From Methylobacterium phyllostachyos (GTDB lineage Bacteria > Pseudomonadota > Alphaproteobacteria > Rhizobiales > Beijerinckiaceae): a DNA stretch of 64,000 nt. Both the position numbers and the translations under genes were made by a program. Shown piece after piece: positions 1-7,718 of this stretch. The notes under the pieces are model-generated. The model searched no databases, had not been told where the DNA came from, and was given only the letters and a program-made list of their open reading frames with translations. The stretch spans positions 62,001-126,000 of the forward strand of contig NZ_FNHS01000015.1 of assembly GCF_900103445.1 (NCBI RefSeq), in the 5' to 3' direction. Positions within the stretch are counted from its first letter, which is position 1; each line of letters begins with the position of its first letter.

Positions 1-465
1 GAGCAGCAGCGACTGGAACGGCAGCAGCCGGTTCATCAGGTCGATGCGGGCGTCCGGGTCCGGCACCTCCACGTGAACATGCATGCCGCAGATCAGCGCT
101 CGCCGGGCCGCGATGCCGACATCCGACAGGATGCCCTGGTAGCGCGCCCCGTCGGTGGCAGTCTGGCGCGACCAGCGGGCCAGGGGATGGGTGCCGCAGG
201 CCAAAAGCAGCAGGCCGTTCTCGGCAGCGATGCCGGCGAGCTGCGCCCGCTGGCCGCCAAGGTTCTCCCGGGCGGCCGCCACGTCGGTGAGCGGCGGTGT
301 GCAGACCTCGACCTGCGCGGCCACCAGCTCGCGCCCGGTCTCGGGCAGCTCGGCCTCTACCCGCGCGTGGAAGGCCGCGAGGTCGCCACGCGGCGTGCCG
401 CGGGTCTCGGCATCGGCGAGGAAGTATTCCTCCTCGATGCCGAAGCGGTAGCTGGGGGCGCTCAT
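1..465 (-). CDS. Carboxylate-amine ligase, YbdK/GCS2 family (C-terminus beyond window edge)
   Basis: Translating the minus strand from the ATG at 465 gives 155 codons open to the window edge. The N-terminus MSAPSYRFGIEEEYFL carries the FGIEEEYF motif of the glutamate-cysteine ligase type 2 (YbdK) family, followed by VEVCTPP and CGMHVHVEVPDP, both typical of the ATP-grasp-like GCS2 fold. Family members join an amino acid to the gamma-carboxylate of glutamate with weak activity; the physiological substrate is usually unknown. Roughly the N-terminal 40% of a 370-residue protein is present. No partner gene is visible downstream because of the edge; the nearest upstream genes are a toxin-antitoxin pair on the same strand. 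Confidence 0.85.
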   Translation of the reverse strand, partial: MSAPSYRFGIEEEYFLADAETRGTPRGDLAAFHARVEAELPETGRELVAAQVEVCTPPLTDVAAARENLGGQRAQLAGIAAENGLLLLACGTHPLARWSRQTATDGARYQGILSDVGIAARRALICGMHVHVEVPDPDARIDLMNRLLPFQSLLL

Positions 466-534
466 CGTGGTCTCCGGCGGTCCAGCCCATGGAGATAGCG
501 GGCGCAGCGATTGTTTCGACGGCTGCGGATGCCG

Positions 535-960
535 CTATGCGGAATGCACCGGAACGCCAAGGACGCGGGAGACGCTCGCCATCTTGTCGTCGAAGGTGAT
601 CAACGTCGCCGAGACGCGCCGGCAGAGAGCGATGTTGAGGGCGTCGGGCGTCCGGAGCGTCAGATCGAGCCGTCGGAGGAACGAAGCGGCGGCGGCAACG
701 TCGGAGGCAGCGAGATCGACACGTTCCGCAACATCGTCGAGCCATTGGTCCAGAGCAGCGAAGGCAGCCCTGGCGTGGTCGCGCCCAATCTCGCCCGTTC
801 GCACCCGCCGCCCCAGGGCCGAGGCGAACTCAGCCGTGGCGAAGTCGCTGACGACAGGGATGGGAGCCAGAGTCCTGAAGAGGGCGTCCGCGCGTGCCGT
901 CAGCGCATCATCCGTCAGCAGCGCGACGAGAACACTGGCGTCGAGATAAGCCCTTACCAC
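535..960 (-). CDS. vapC: PIN-domain ribonuclease toxin (VapC-like)
   Basis: This 141-residue protein starts VVRAYLDASVLVALL and has the PIN-domain acidic residues: Asp in YLDASV, Glu in TAEFASALG, Asp in RTPDALNIA and a late Asp in ITFDDK. PIN toxins are Mg-dependent RNases, often cutting tRNA, held inactive by the cognate antitoxin. The GTG start at 958-960 lies inside the last codons of the upstream antitoxin, so the pair overlaps and is probably translationally coupled. A longer frame begins at 1041, but its extra N-terminus (MAGGSPGADD) overlaps the antitoxin and has no PIN character, so I reject it. The target RNA cannot be read from the sequence. Confidence 0.82.
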   Translation of the reverse strand: MVRAYLDASVLVALLTDDALTARADALFRTLAPIPVVSDFATAEFASALGRRVRTGEIGRDHARAAFAALDQWLDDVAERVDLAASDVAAAASFLRRLDLTLRTPDALNIALCRRVSATLITFDDKMASVSRVLGVPVHSA

Positions 961-1202
961 TCGTCGTCGCGCAGACGGCTGACGAGTCGCCCGGCATTGT
1001 CTCCGGCCGTCGTCATCGGCACCCGGCGAGCCGCCAGCCAATCGAGGTCGGAACCCTGTATCGGGCGTCCATGGGTGCGGATCGGATTAAGCGTCGCCAC
1101 AGGGCGACCATCGCGGGTGATCACGACGCCTTCGCCCGCAAGCGCGCGATCGATCAGATCGGCAAGGTTCTGCGTCGCGTCCTGAACGCTGTGCTCGCTC
1201 AT
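954..1202 (-). CDS. Type II antitoxin, Phd/YefM family
   Basis: The 82-residue protein starts at the ATG at 1200-1202. NLADLIDRALAGEGVVITRDGRPVATL is the classic Phd/YefM DNA-binding fold signature (two helices followed by the hairpin 'ITRDGRPVA'). Its C-terminal tail, rich in Arg and Asp, would be the toxin-binding segment. The stop codon overlaps the start of the PIN toxin, the standard antitoxin-first order. Family knowledge implies autorepression of a shared promoter upstream of 1202. A second module at 51.1-51.8 kb has the same architecture and a related antitoxin. Confidence 0.82.
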   Translation of the reverse strand: MSEHSVQDATQNLADLIDRALAGEGVVITRDGRPVATLNPIRTHGRPIQGSDLDWLAARRVPMTTAGDNAGRLVSRLRDDEW

Positions 1203-1243
1203 AGGCGGACGATAGGAAACGGACCCAACGCTTGTCCAGCTGT

Positions 1244-1654
1244 TCAGCCCGCCCGCAGCGCCCCGCCGACAAGCCAAGCGGGATCGAACCAGCGATCGGC
1301 CTCGCCGTCATAGGGCAGACGCGTGATGTCCCAGTTCTGGATGTACTTGGCATAGACATTCCACACCGCGATCCCGCCGCCGACGAAGATCCGCCGGCCA
1401 GGATAGCGCTTGAGCACCTGCTCCGGGTCCTCGTGGCTGCGGATCACATCGATGGTGCGGTCCTTGAAGGCGAATTCGGGGACCGAGGCCACGGTCTTCG
1501 GCCCGGCGATCAGCACGTGGCCCATGGTCAGCGCAAAGAAGCGCGTCACGTCCTCCACGAAGAGCGGGTCGGTGTTGCCCTCCCAGGGCAGGTGCCCGTT
1601 CAGGCCGAGCTGGCCCCGCAGGCCGATCGCACAGATGCAGCGGACGTCGATCAT
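1244..1654 (-). CDS. dmrA: DHFR-fold reductase, probably dihydromethanopterin reductase DmrA
   Basis: The 136-residue protein has dihydrofolate reductase architecture: ICAIGLRGQLGLNGHLPW at the N-terminus, an Asp five residues after the Trp (the position of E. coli Asp27), then TMGHVLIAGPKT (NADPH-binding segment) and RIFVGGGIAVWNVY (the GG-loop). It is shorter than usual DHFRs and lacks thyA beside it. In Methylobacterium extorquens a DHFR homologue, DmrA, reduces dihydromethanopterin to H4MPT, the C1 carrier of methylotrophy. I recognise the 'GQLGLNGHLPWEG' type from that protein by memory only. The ATG at 1654 is preferred to an in-frame TTG at 1666. The alternative is an ordinary DHFR or RibD-like reductase. 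Confidence 0.62.
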   Translation of the reverse strand: MIDVRCICAIGLRGQLGLNGHLPWEGNTDPLFVEDVTRFFALTMGHVLIAGPKTVASVPEFAFKDRTIDVIRSHEDPEQVLKRYPGRRIFVGGGIAVWNVYAKYIQNWDITRLPYDGEADRWFDPAWLVGGALRAG

Positions 1655-1664
1655 CGCAAATCCC

Positions 1665-1717
1665 AAACTCGGCGGGCTCTGCCCGCCACCCGCCGGGGCC
1701 TCAGGCCCCGGACCCCT
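1665..1717 (-). repeat. Palindromic repeat family A, truncated copy (A5)
   Basis: Read on the minus strand this gap holds two adjacent hairpins: ccggggcc/ggccccgg, then ggcgggc-aga-gcccgcc preceded by the cgggtg linker. The linker plus second hairpin matches the H1-linker-H2 part of the full repeats at 2.5, 33.3, 55.4 and 59.4 kb, but with different arm sequences that still pair. It fills the gap between the SDR stop and the dmrA start. Confidence 0.6.
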
Positions 1718-2467
1718 TTACTCGGGCGCGCGGAAGCGCAGCACCCGGTCGGCGGGGAAATCGTAGAGCGCACCGGTCTCGGTCCAGTCCGGGCTGGCGA
1801 GGCGCACGAAGTGGGGCGCCAGCTCCTCCGGGGTCCGGAGCGTCTCGGGATCCTCGCCGGGCATGGCCGAGCGGCGCATGCCGGTCCGCAGGGGGCCCGG
1901 GTTGACGAGCATCGCCCGGATGGCCGTGCTCTCGTTCTCGGCCGCGTAGGTGCGCACCAGGGCCTCCAGCGCCGCCTTGGAGACCGAGTAGGGTCCCCAA
2001 TAGGGCCGGCACTTCGAAGCCGCCCCCGACGAGACGAAGATCGCCCGGCCGGCATCCGACATGCGAAGCAGCGGATCCAGCGAGCGGATCAGGCGCCAGT
2101 TGGCCGTGACGTTCACGTCCATTACCTGCCCCCAGATCTTCGGGGTGATGTGGCCGATCGGCATGAGCGCACCGAGGATGCCGGCATTGGCGATCAGGAT
2201 GTCGAGGCGCTTCCAGCGTTCGTTGATCGCCGCGCCCAGCCGGTCGATCGCCTCGTAATCGACGAGGTCGAACGGCACGAGGGTCGCGCTGGAGCCCGCG
2301 GCGCGGATCGCGTCGTCCAACTCCTCCAGGGCGCCGACCGTGCGGGCGACCGCGATGACGTGCGCGCCGGCCCCGGCGAGCGCCAGGGCAGCGGCGCGCC
2401 CGATGCCGCGGGATGCGCCGGTGACGACCGCGACGCGGCCTTCCAGGGGTCTCTGAGACTCAGCCAT
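1718..2467 (-). CDS. SDR-family oxidoreductase
   Basis: A 249-residue classical short-chain dehydrogenase/reductase. It shows the cofactor glycine motif VTGASRGIG near residue 16, NAG around residue 94, catalytic Ser in FVSSGAASK and the YSVSK active-site pair around residue 160. The Arg after the second strand (AVARTVG) suggests NADP preference. The start ATG at 2465-2467 matches the expected N-terminus. It lies downstream of purF on the same strand, separated by a palindromic repeat, and upstream of the dmrA-like gene. The substrate cannot be inferred; a similar protein is often annotated simply as a YciK-type or 3-oxoacyl-ACP reductase-like SDR. Confidence 0.85.
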   Translation of the reverse strand: MAESQRPLEGRVAVVTGASRGIGRAAALALAGAGAHVIAVARTVGALEELDDAIRAAGSSATLVPFDLVDYEAIDRLGAAINERWKRLDILIANAGILGALMPIGHITPKIWGQVMDVNVTANWRLIRSLDPLLRMSDAGRAIFVSSGAASKCRPYWGPYSVSKAALEALVRTYAAENESTAIRAMLVNPGPLRTGMRRSAMPGEDPETLRTPEELAPHFVRLASPDWTETGALYDFPADRVLRFRAPE

Positions 2468-2510
2468 GCGCAGGACCTAGCGCATTCTCACCCGATGGGT
2501 CGAGGAATCG

Positions 2511-2616
2511 GTTTCAAAAGGTCTGTGACCTTTTGCGGGTGCAAGGCGGAGCCCTGCGACAAACACAGGGGCGCTGCCCCTGGACCCCGCCAAAGGGCCC
2601 GCCCTTTGGGAACCCG
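2511..2616 (+). repeat. Palindromic repeat family A, full copy (A1)
   Basis: Four consecutive hairpins in about 105 bp: caaaaggtc-tgt-gaccttttg; gcaaggc-gga-gccctgc; caggggc-gct-gcccctg; ccaaagggc-cc-gccctttgg, separated by short linkers that include gcgggtg. The outer ends (gtttc ... gggaaccc) can also pair. It sits 7 bp beyond the purF stop codon and could act as its terminator. Confidence 0.85.
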
Positions 2617-2623
2617 GGACTCG

Positions 2624-4093
2624 TCAGTCCGCCTCGGCCAGCATGGCGAAGCGCTTCGGGCCGGCAATGGAGAGGTCCGTCAGGCCGGTCGGATACTCGC
2701 CCGTGAAGCAATGGTCGGTGTATTGCGGGCAGGCCGCGTTCCGCTCTTCCTCGCCCATGGCCCGGTAGAGGCCGGGGATCGACAGGAAGGCGAGAGAGTC
2801 CGCGCCGATATACTTGCGCATGCCCTCAAGGTCGTGGGTCGCGGCGAGCAGCTTCTCGCGCTCCGGCGTGTCGATCCCGTAGAAGTCCGGATAGGTGATC
2901 GGCGGCGAGGCGATCCGGAAATGGACCTCCGCGGCGCCGGCCTCGCGCATCATCCGGACAATCTTCACCGAGGTGGTGCCGCGGACCAAGCTGTCGTCCA
3001 CGAGGACGATGCTCTTGCCCTCGATCGCCGCACGGTTGGCCGAGTGCTTCATCCGCACGCCGAGTTCGCGCACCGACTGGGTCGGCTGGATGAAGGTCCG
3101 GCCGACATAGTGGTTGCGGATGATCCCCATCTCGAACGGGATCCCGGTCTCCTGCGCGAAGCCCAGGGCCGCCGGTACGCCCGAATCCGGCACGGGCACC
3201 ACAATATCGGCAGCCACGCCGGCCTCGCGGGCCAGCTCCCGGCCGATCGCCTTGCGCACCCCGTAGACGCTCTTGCCGTTCACCACGGAATCCGGCCGGG
3301 CGAAATAGATGTACTCGAAGATGCAGGGCCGCATCGGCACCGCGTCGGCGAAGCGGATCGACTCGATCCCCTCCTCGGAGATCACCACGATCTCGCCGTT
3401 CTCGATGTCGCGCACGAAGCGGGCGCCGATGATGTCGAGCGCGCAGGTCTCCGAGGCCAGCATGTAGCGGCCGTCGAGCTCCCCCAGCACCAGCGGGCGG
3501 ATGCCCATCGGGTCGCGGGCGCCGATCAGCTTCTTGTTGGTCAGCGCCACGATCGCGTAGGCGCCCTCGATCGCCTGCAGCGCATCGATGAAGCGCTCGA
3601 TGATCCGCGGCTTCCGGGAGCGGGCCGCGAGGTGCAGGATCACCTCGGTATCAGAGGTCGATTGGGTGATCGCGCCGTCGCGCACGAGGTCGCGGCGGAT
3701 CGACAGCGCATTGGTCAGGTTGCCGTTATGGGCGACCGCCAGCCCGCCGCTGGCGAGTTCCGCAAACAGCGGCTGCACGTTGCGCAGGATCGTCCCGCCG
3801 GTGGTCGAGTAGCGCACGTGGCCGATGGCGGCGCGCCCCTTGAGACGGGCGATGGTCTCGCCGTCCGAGAAGGAATCGCCCACGAGGCCGGGGCGCCGCT
3901 CGGAATGGAACACCGTCCCGTCGAAGGAGACGATGCCGGCCGCCTCCTGGCCCCGGTGCTGCAGGGCGTGCAGGCCGAGCGCCACGATGGCCGAGGCCTC
4001 CGGATGCCCGAAGATGCCGAAGACGCCGCATTCCTCGCGGAGCGTGTCGCCGTCGAGATTGAAATCGGCGCTGGGATTGGTGGCGTGTGACAT
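2624..4093 (-). CDS. purF: Amidophosphoribosyltransferase
   Basis: PurF catalyses the first committed step of purine synthesis, PRPP + glutamine to 5-phosphoribosylamine, in the cytoplasm. The 489-residue protein carries a short propeptide ending at LREECGVFG, where the Cys becomes the N-terminal nucleophile after processing. Then follow the Ntn-hydrolase glutaminase domain (HRGQEAAGI, HNGNLTN) and a phosphoribosyltransferase domain with the PRPP loop IVLVDDSLVRGTT. Near the C-terminus CPQYTDHCFTGEYPT is as expected for the family. I chose the ATG at 4093; an in-frame GTG at 4108 is an alternative. cvpA lies immediately upstream, as in many proteobacteria, and a family A repeat follows the stop. 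Confidence 0.96.
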   Translation of the reverse strand: MSHATNPSADFNLDGDTLREECGVFGIFGHPEASAIVALGLHALQHRGQEAAGIVSFDGTVFHSERRPGLVGDSFSDGETIARLKGRAAIGHVRYSTTGGTILRNVQPLFAELASGGLAVAHNGNLTNALSIRRDLVRDGAITQSTSDTEVILHLAARSRKPRIIERFIDALQAIEGAYAIVALTNKKLIGARDPMGIRPLVLGELDGRYMLASETCALDIIGARFVRDIENGEIVVISEEGIESIRFADAVPMRPCIFEYIYFARPDSVVNGKSVYGVRKAIGRELAREAGVAADIVVPVPDSGVPAALGFAQETGIPFEMGIIRNHYVGRTFIQPTQSVRELGVRMKHSANRAAIEGKSIVLVDDSLVRGTTSVKIVRMMREAGAAEVHFRIASPPITYPDFYGIDTPEREKLLAATHDLEGMRKYIGADSLAFLSIPGLYRAMGEEERNAACPQYTDHCFTGEYPTGLTDLSIAGPKRFAMLAEAD

Positions 4094-4224
4094 GAGGCGG
4101 TCGATCACTCACGAGTCCCGGCGGCGACGGGCCGGCGCGCCGGTCGTCGCGGATACAATCCGTTCGCTACCGGACCCGCTATCTAGGCGTTCCACGCGAC
4201 GGAACCTACGGCGAATACCGCAGA

Positions 4225-4833
4225 TCAGCGTCGCGTCGGGGTCGGCGCGGTCTCGGTGCGGCGCTGCGGCGCCGGGTCGGTCTCGGCGGGGGCGTCGGCC
4301 GCCTCGTTGGGCGGCGTGACGGTCTTCGGCTTCTTGAACTGCTTCAGGAAACCTTCCGGATTCTCGGGCAGCTGCGCCACCAGGGCGTCGCCGGATTTCT
4401 CCAGCATCGGGCGTGAGCGCGCCTGCGCGGCCCAGTCCGGCACCTTGCCCTGGACCAGCCAGGACAGGAACACCCAGCCGATCACGCAGATCAGGAAGCC
4501 GCGGGCCGCCCCGAACAGGAAGCCGAGCGACCGGTCGACCGCGCCGATGCGCGAATCAAGCACGACGTCCGAGATCTTCACCGTGATGATCGAGACGATG
4601 ATCAGCGTGCCGAGGAAGATCGCCGCGATGGAGGCGACCAGCGCCACGGTATCGCTGTTCACGTGCTGCTTCACGGTGGGAAGGAGCATCGGATAGAGCG
4701 TCCAGGCGACGGCGGCCGCCGCCACCCAGGCGACGATCGCCAGCACCTCGCGCGTGACGCCGCGCACGGCCGCGAGCAGCGCGGAGACCGCGACGATGCC
4801 GAGCACGACGAGATCCAGAACGGTAAACGGCAT
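4225..4833 (-). CDS. cvpA: CvpA family inner-membrane protein
   Basis: The 202-residue protein starts MPFTVLDLVVLGIVAVSALLA. It has four predicted hydrophobic segments (about residues 7-27, 30-48, 62-84 and 103-122) and the family motif RGVTREVLAI in the first loop. The C-terminal 60 residues are Pro/Lys/Ala-rich and probably disordered. CvpA was named for colicin V production; its molecular role is not settled, with envelope homeostasis suggested in enterics. Position 116 bp upstream of purF on the same strand matches the conserved cvpA-purF arrangement and supports the call. Confidence 0.93.
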   Translation of the reverse strand: MPFTVLDLVVLGIVAVSALLAAVRGVTREVLAIVAWVAAAAVAWTLYPMLLPTVKQHVNSDTVALVASIAAIFLGTLIIVSIITVKISDVVLDSRIGAVDRSLGFLFGAARGFLICVIGWVFLSWLVQGKVPDWAAQARSRPMLEKSGDALVAQLPENPEGFLKQFKKPKTVTPPNEAADAPAETDPAPQRRTETAPTPTRR

Positions 4834-5111
4834 CGTTATGCTTTTGGTACCCGAGGGGATGGCGCGTCGGCCGTGCGGCTCCCCCGGACCGCGGCGGATT
4901 TATACCAAGCCCGACCTCGGCCGTCACCCTGGGGCACGGTCCTCGGCCGGACCCTGTGCCGTCCATGCATCAGCGGCCAACTTCAAGGCTGGTCAATCCT
5001 GCGTGCAAACCAGCCAACAGGTGGCCCGGCTCCACGGAGAACCCGCCCCGGTGGTATGGGTCCGGCCTGTGCTTCCGGAATCCCGGCGGCAGGCGGAAGG
5101 AGGCGGTCGGC

Positions 5112-6203
5112 GTGGTCGAGGCCGGACCAGTGACGGAGATCGGCGCCCACGGGGCCCGTCTGACGATCGATCTCGGCGCGATCGCCGCCAACTGGCGGAC
5201 TCTGGGCGATCGGGGCGGCGCGCCCTGCGCCGCCGTGGTGAAGGCGGATGCTTATGGCTGCGGGGTTAGCCGCGTCGGGCCGGCCCTGTGGGTGGCCGGG
5301 TGCCGGACCTTCTTCGTCGCGCACCTGTCAGAAGGAATCGCGGCCCGTGCCGCCCTGCCCGAGGCCGATATCTACATCCTGAACGGTCTGCCCCCGGGCG
5401 CCGCCGAAGCCTTCGCGGCGCACGCGCTTCGCCCGGTGCTCGGCAGCGTCGAAGAGGTGTCGGAATGGGCGACTCTCTCGGCGGGCCGCCTGCCGGCGGC
5501 GCTCCATGTCGATACCGGCATGAACCGCTTGGGGTTGCCCGTGCCGGAGGCGCTCGGTCTCGCAGGCGACGCGCGGATCGCCGCGGCCGGCATCGACCTG
5601 CTTCTCAGCCACTTCGTCAGCGCCGAGACGCCGGAGGATCCGGTCAATGCACGGCAGATCGCCGAGTTCGCCCGCGTCCGGGCGGCCTATCCGGGCCTCC
5701 GGGCGTCGCTCGCGAACTCGTCGGGTATCTTCCTCATCGGCGCTCAACACGACCTCCTGCGGCCGGGCTACGCCCTGTTCGGCGGCAATCCGACGCCGGG
5801 ATCCGCCAACCCGATGCGCCCGGTGGTGCGGCTGGAGGCGCTGATCGCGCAGGTCCGCGAGGTCGAGGCCGGAGCGACCGTCGGCTATAACGGCCGCTGG
5901 ACCGCCCCCCGGCCGAGCCGGCTCGCCACGCTCTCCCTCGGCTACGCCGACGGGTTCCCGCGGGCGATCAGCGGACGGGGCCAAGCGCTCGTCGGCGGCG
6001 TGCCCTGCCCGATCCTAGGCCTCGTCTCGATGGACCTGATCATCCTCGACGTGACCGACGCGCCAGCGGCCCGGCGGGGGGCTACGGCGGTGCTGATCGG
6101 CGGCGGCCTCGACATCGATACGGTCGGCCGCTCCGCCGGCACGATCGGCTACGAGATCCTGACCGGGCTGGGTTCTCGTTATGTTCGAACTTATGTAAAC
6201 TGA
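5112..6203 (+). CDS. alr: Alanine racemase
   Basis: Alr interconverts L- and D-alanine for peptidoglycan. The 363-residue protein has the PLP-lysine motif AVVKADAYGCG near residue 42, HVDTGMNRLG, the lid motif VGYNGRWTA and LGYADGFPR, in the order expected for fold-type III racemases. The start is assigned to the GTG at 5112 because AAGGAGG ends eight bases upstream and the frame then begins close to the conserved ARLTIDLGAIAANW. The frame stays open further upstream, but that part (MPSMHQRPTS) has no family resemblance. radA follows on the same strand 40 bp after the stop, so the two may be co-transcribed. Confidence 0.95.
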   Translation: MVEAGPVTEIGAHGARLTIDLGAIAANWRTLGDRGGAPCAAVVKADAYGCGVSRVGPALWVAGCRTFFVAHLSEGIAARAALPEADIYILNGLPPGAAEAFAAHALRPVLGSVEEVSEWATLSAGRLPAALHVDTGMNRLGLPVPEALGLAGDARIAAAGIDLLLSHFVSAETPEDPVNARQIAEFARVRAAYPGLRASLANSSGIFLIGAQHDLLRPGYALFGGNPTPGSANPMRPVVRLEALIAQVREVEAGATVGYNGRWTAPRPSRLATLSLGYADGFPRAISGRGQALVGGVPCPILGLVSMDLIILDVTDAPAARRGATAVLIGGGLDIDTVGRSAGTIGYEILTGLGSRYVRTYVN

Positions 6204-6243
6204 ATCGATTCCCCCTGAACCGCCAATCGGCGCCCGGACCTGT

Positions 6244-7680
6244 ATGGCAAAGATCCATCAGACCTTCGTCTGCCAGTCCTGCGGGGCGGTCTACAACCGC
6301 TGGCGCGGGCGCTGCGAGGCCTGCAACGGCTGGAACACGATCGTCGAGGAGGCGCCCTCCGCCCCCGGCCAGTCGGGGCCTGCCGCGACGCGGCCGTCGC
6401 GCAACCGCGGCCGGGTCTTCCCGCTCGAAGGTCTCACCGGCGAGGCCAAGGAGGCGCCGCGCATCCCCTCGGGGATCGGCGAGCTCGACCGGGTGACCGG
6501 CGGCGGCTTCGTGCGCGGCTCGGTGATCCTGCTCGGCGGCGATCCCGGCATCGGCAAGTCGACCCTGCTGATGCAGGCTTCCGCCGCCATGGCGGGGACG
6601 GGCGAGCGGGTCGCCTATATCTCGGGCGAGGAGGCGGTGGGGCAGGTGCGCCTGCGGGCCGAGCGGCTGGGCCTAAGCGACCGCCCGGTGCAGCTCGCCG
6701 CCGAGACCAATGTCGAGGACATCGTCGAGACCCTGAGCCAGGGCCGCCCGCCGGCGCTCGCCATCATCGACTCGATCCAGACCATGTGGACCGAGACGGT
6801 GGAATCGGCCCCCGGCACGGTCACGCAGGTGCGCTCCTCGGCCCAGGCCCTGATCCGCTTCGCCAAGACCACCGGCACGGCGGTGATTCTGGTGGGCCAC
6901 GTCACCAAGGACGGGCAGATCGCCGGCCCCCGGGTGGTGGAGCACATGGTCGACGCGGTCGCCTCGTTCGAGGGCGACCAGGGCCACCATTTCCGGATCC
7001 TGCGCGCCGTGAAGAACCGGTTCGGGCCGACCGACGAGATCGGCGTGTTCGAGATGACCGATGCGGGCCTCAGCGAGGTGCCGAACCCCTCGGCCCTGTT
7101 CCTGGCGGGGCGCGACCAGCAGGCGGCGGGCACCGCGGTCTTCGCCGGCATGGAGGGCACCCGGCCGCTGCTCGTCGAGATCCAGGCCCTGGTGGCGCCC
7201 TCTTCGCTCGGCATGCCGCGCCGCGCGGTGGTGGGCTGGGACCCAAACCGGCTGTCGATGGTGCTGGCCGTGCTGGAGGCCCATGGCGGCATCCGCCTCG
7301 GGAGCCACGACGTCTATCTGAATGTCGCCGGCGGCCTGCGCATCACCGAGCCGGCGGCGGATCTGGCGGTGGCGGCCGCCCTGGTCTCCTCGCTCTCGGG
7401 GGCGGTGCTGCCGCCCGAGACGGTCTATTTTGGCGAGATCGGCCTGTCGGGGGCGATCCGGCCCGTCGCGCAGGCCGGCTCCCGGCTGAAGGAGGCCCAG
7501 AAACTCGGCTTCGCGAAGGCGCTGATCCCGCAGGGCCGCGGCGAGGGCGAGAAGGCGCTGTCCGTCGAGACGCTGCGCCACATCGCCGATCTGGTGGCGG
7601 GGATCAGCGCGGGGGCGCCGCGCCGGGGCTCGGGGCAGCGCGGGCGGCAACAGTCGCGCTACGCCGACGAGGAGGTGTGA
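6244..7680 (+). CDS. radA: DNA repair protein RadA
   Basis: RadA (Sms) is a RecA-like ATPase/helicase that processes recombination intermediates by driving branch migration. The 478-residue protein starts with a C4 zinc finger (CQSCGAVYNRW then CEACNGW). A Walker A motif GGDPGIGKST follows near residue 100, then the RadA-specific KNRFGPTDEIGVF and a C-terminal Lon-protease-like domain (GGLRITEPAADLAVAAALVS). Length and domain order are normal. The C-terminal tail is Arg/Gln-rich. A half-copy of the family B palindrome begins six bases after the stop. Confidence 0.96.
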   Translation: MAKIHQTFVCQSCGAVYNRWRGRCEACNGWNTIVEEAPSAPGQSGPAATRPSRNRGRVFPLEGLTGEAKEAPRIPSGIGELDRVTGGGFVRGSVILLGGDPGIGKSTLLMQASAAMAGTGERVAYISGEEAVGQVRLRAERLGLSDRPVQLAAETNVEDIVETLSQGRPPALAIIDSIQTMWTETVESAPGTVTQVRSSAQALIRFAKTTGTAVILVGHVTKDGQIAGPRVVEHMVDAVASFEGDQGHHFRILRAVKNRFGPTDEIGVFEMTDAGLSEVPNPSALFLAGRDQQAAGTAVFAGMEGTRPLLVEIQALVAPSSLGMPRRAVVGWDPNRLSMVLAVLEAHGGIRLGSHDVYLNVAGGLRITEPAADLAVAAALVSSLSGAVLPPETVYFGEIGLSGAIRPVAQAGSRLKEAQKLGFAKALIPQGRGEGEKALSVETLRHIADLVAGISAGAPRRGSGQRGRQQSRYADEEV

Positions 7681-7685
7681 GCACG

Positions 7686-7709
7686 CCGTCTTTGCGAGCG
7701 TGAGCGAAG
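7686..7709. repeat. Palindromic repeat family B, single arm (B5)
   Basis: cgtctttgcgagcgtgagcg matches one arm of the family B elements at 15.6, 17.7-18.1, 18.2 and 23.9 kb. The opposite arm is absent. It lies between the convergent radA and moaA stop codons. Confidence 0.6.
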
Positions 7710-7718
7710 ACGGGATCG

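Noticed and set aside
1232..4090. A 952-residue plus-strand frame opposite dmrA, the SDR and purF
   Set aside because: It is a shadow of confident minus-strand genes, with biased composition and no recognisable motif.
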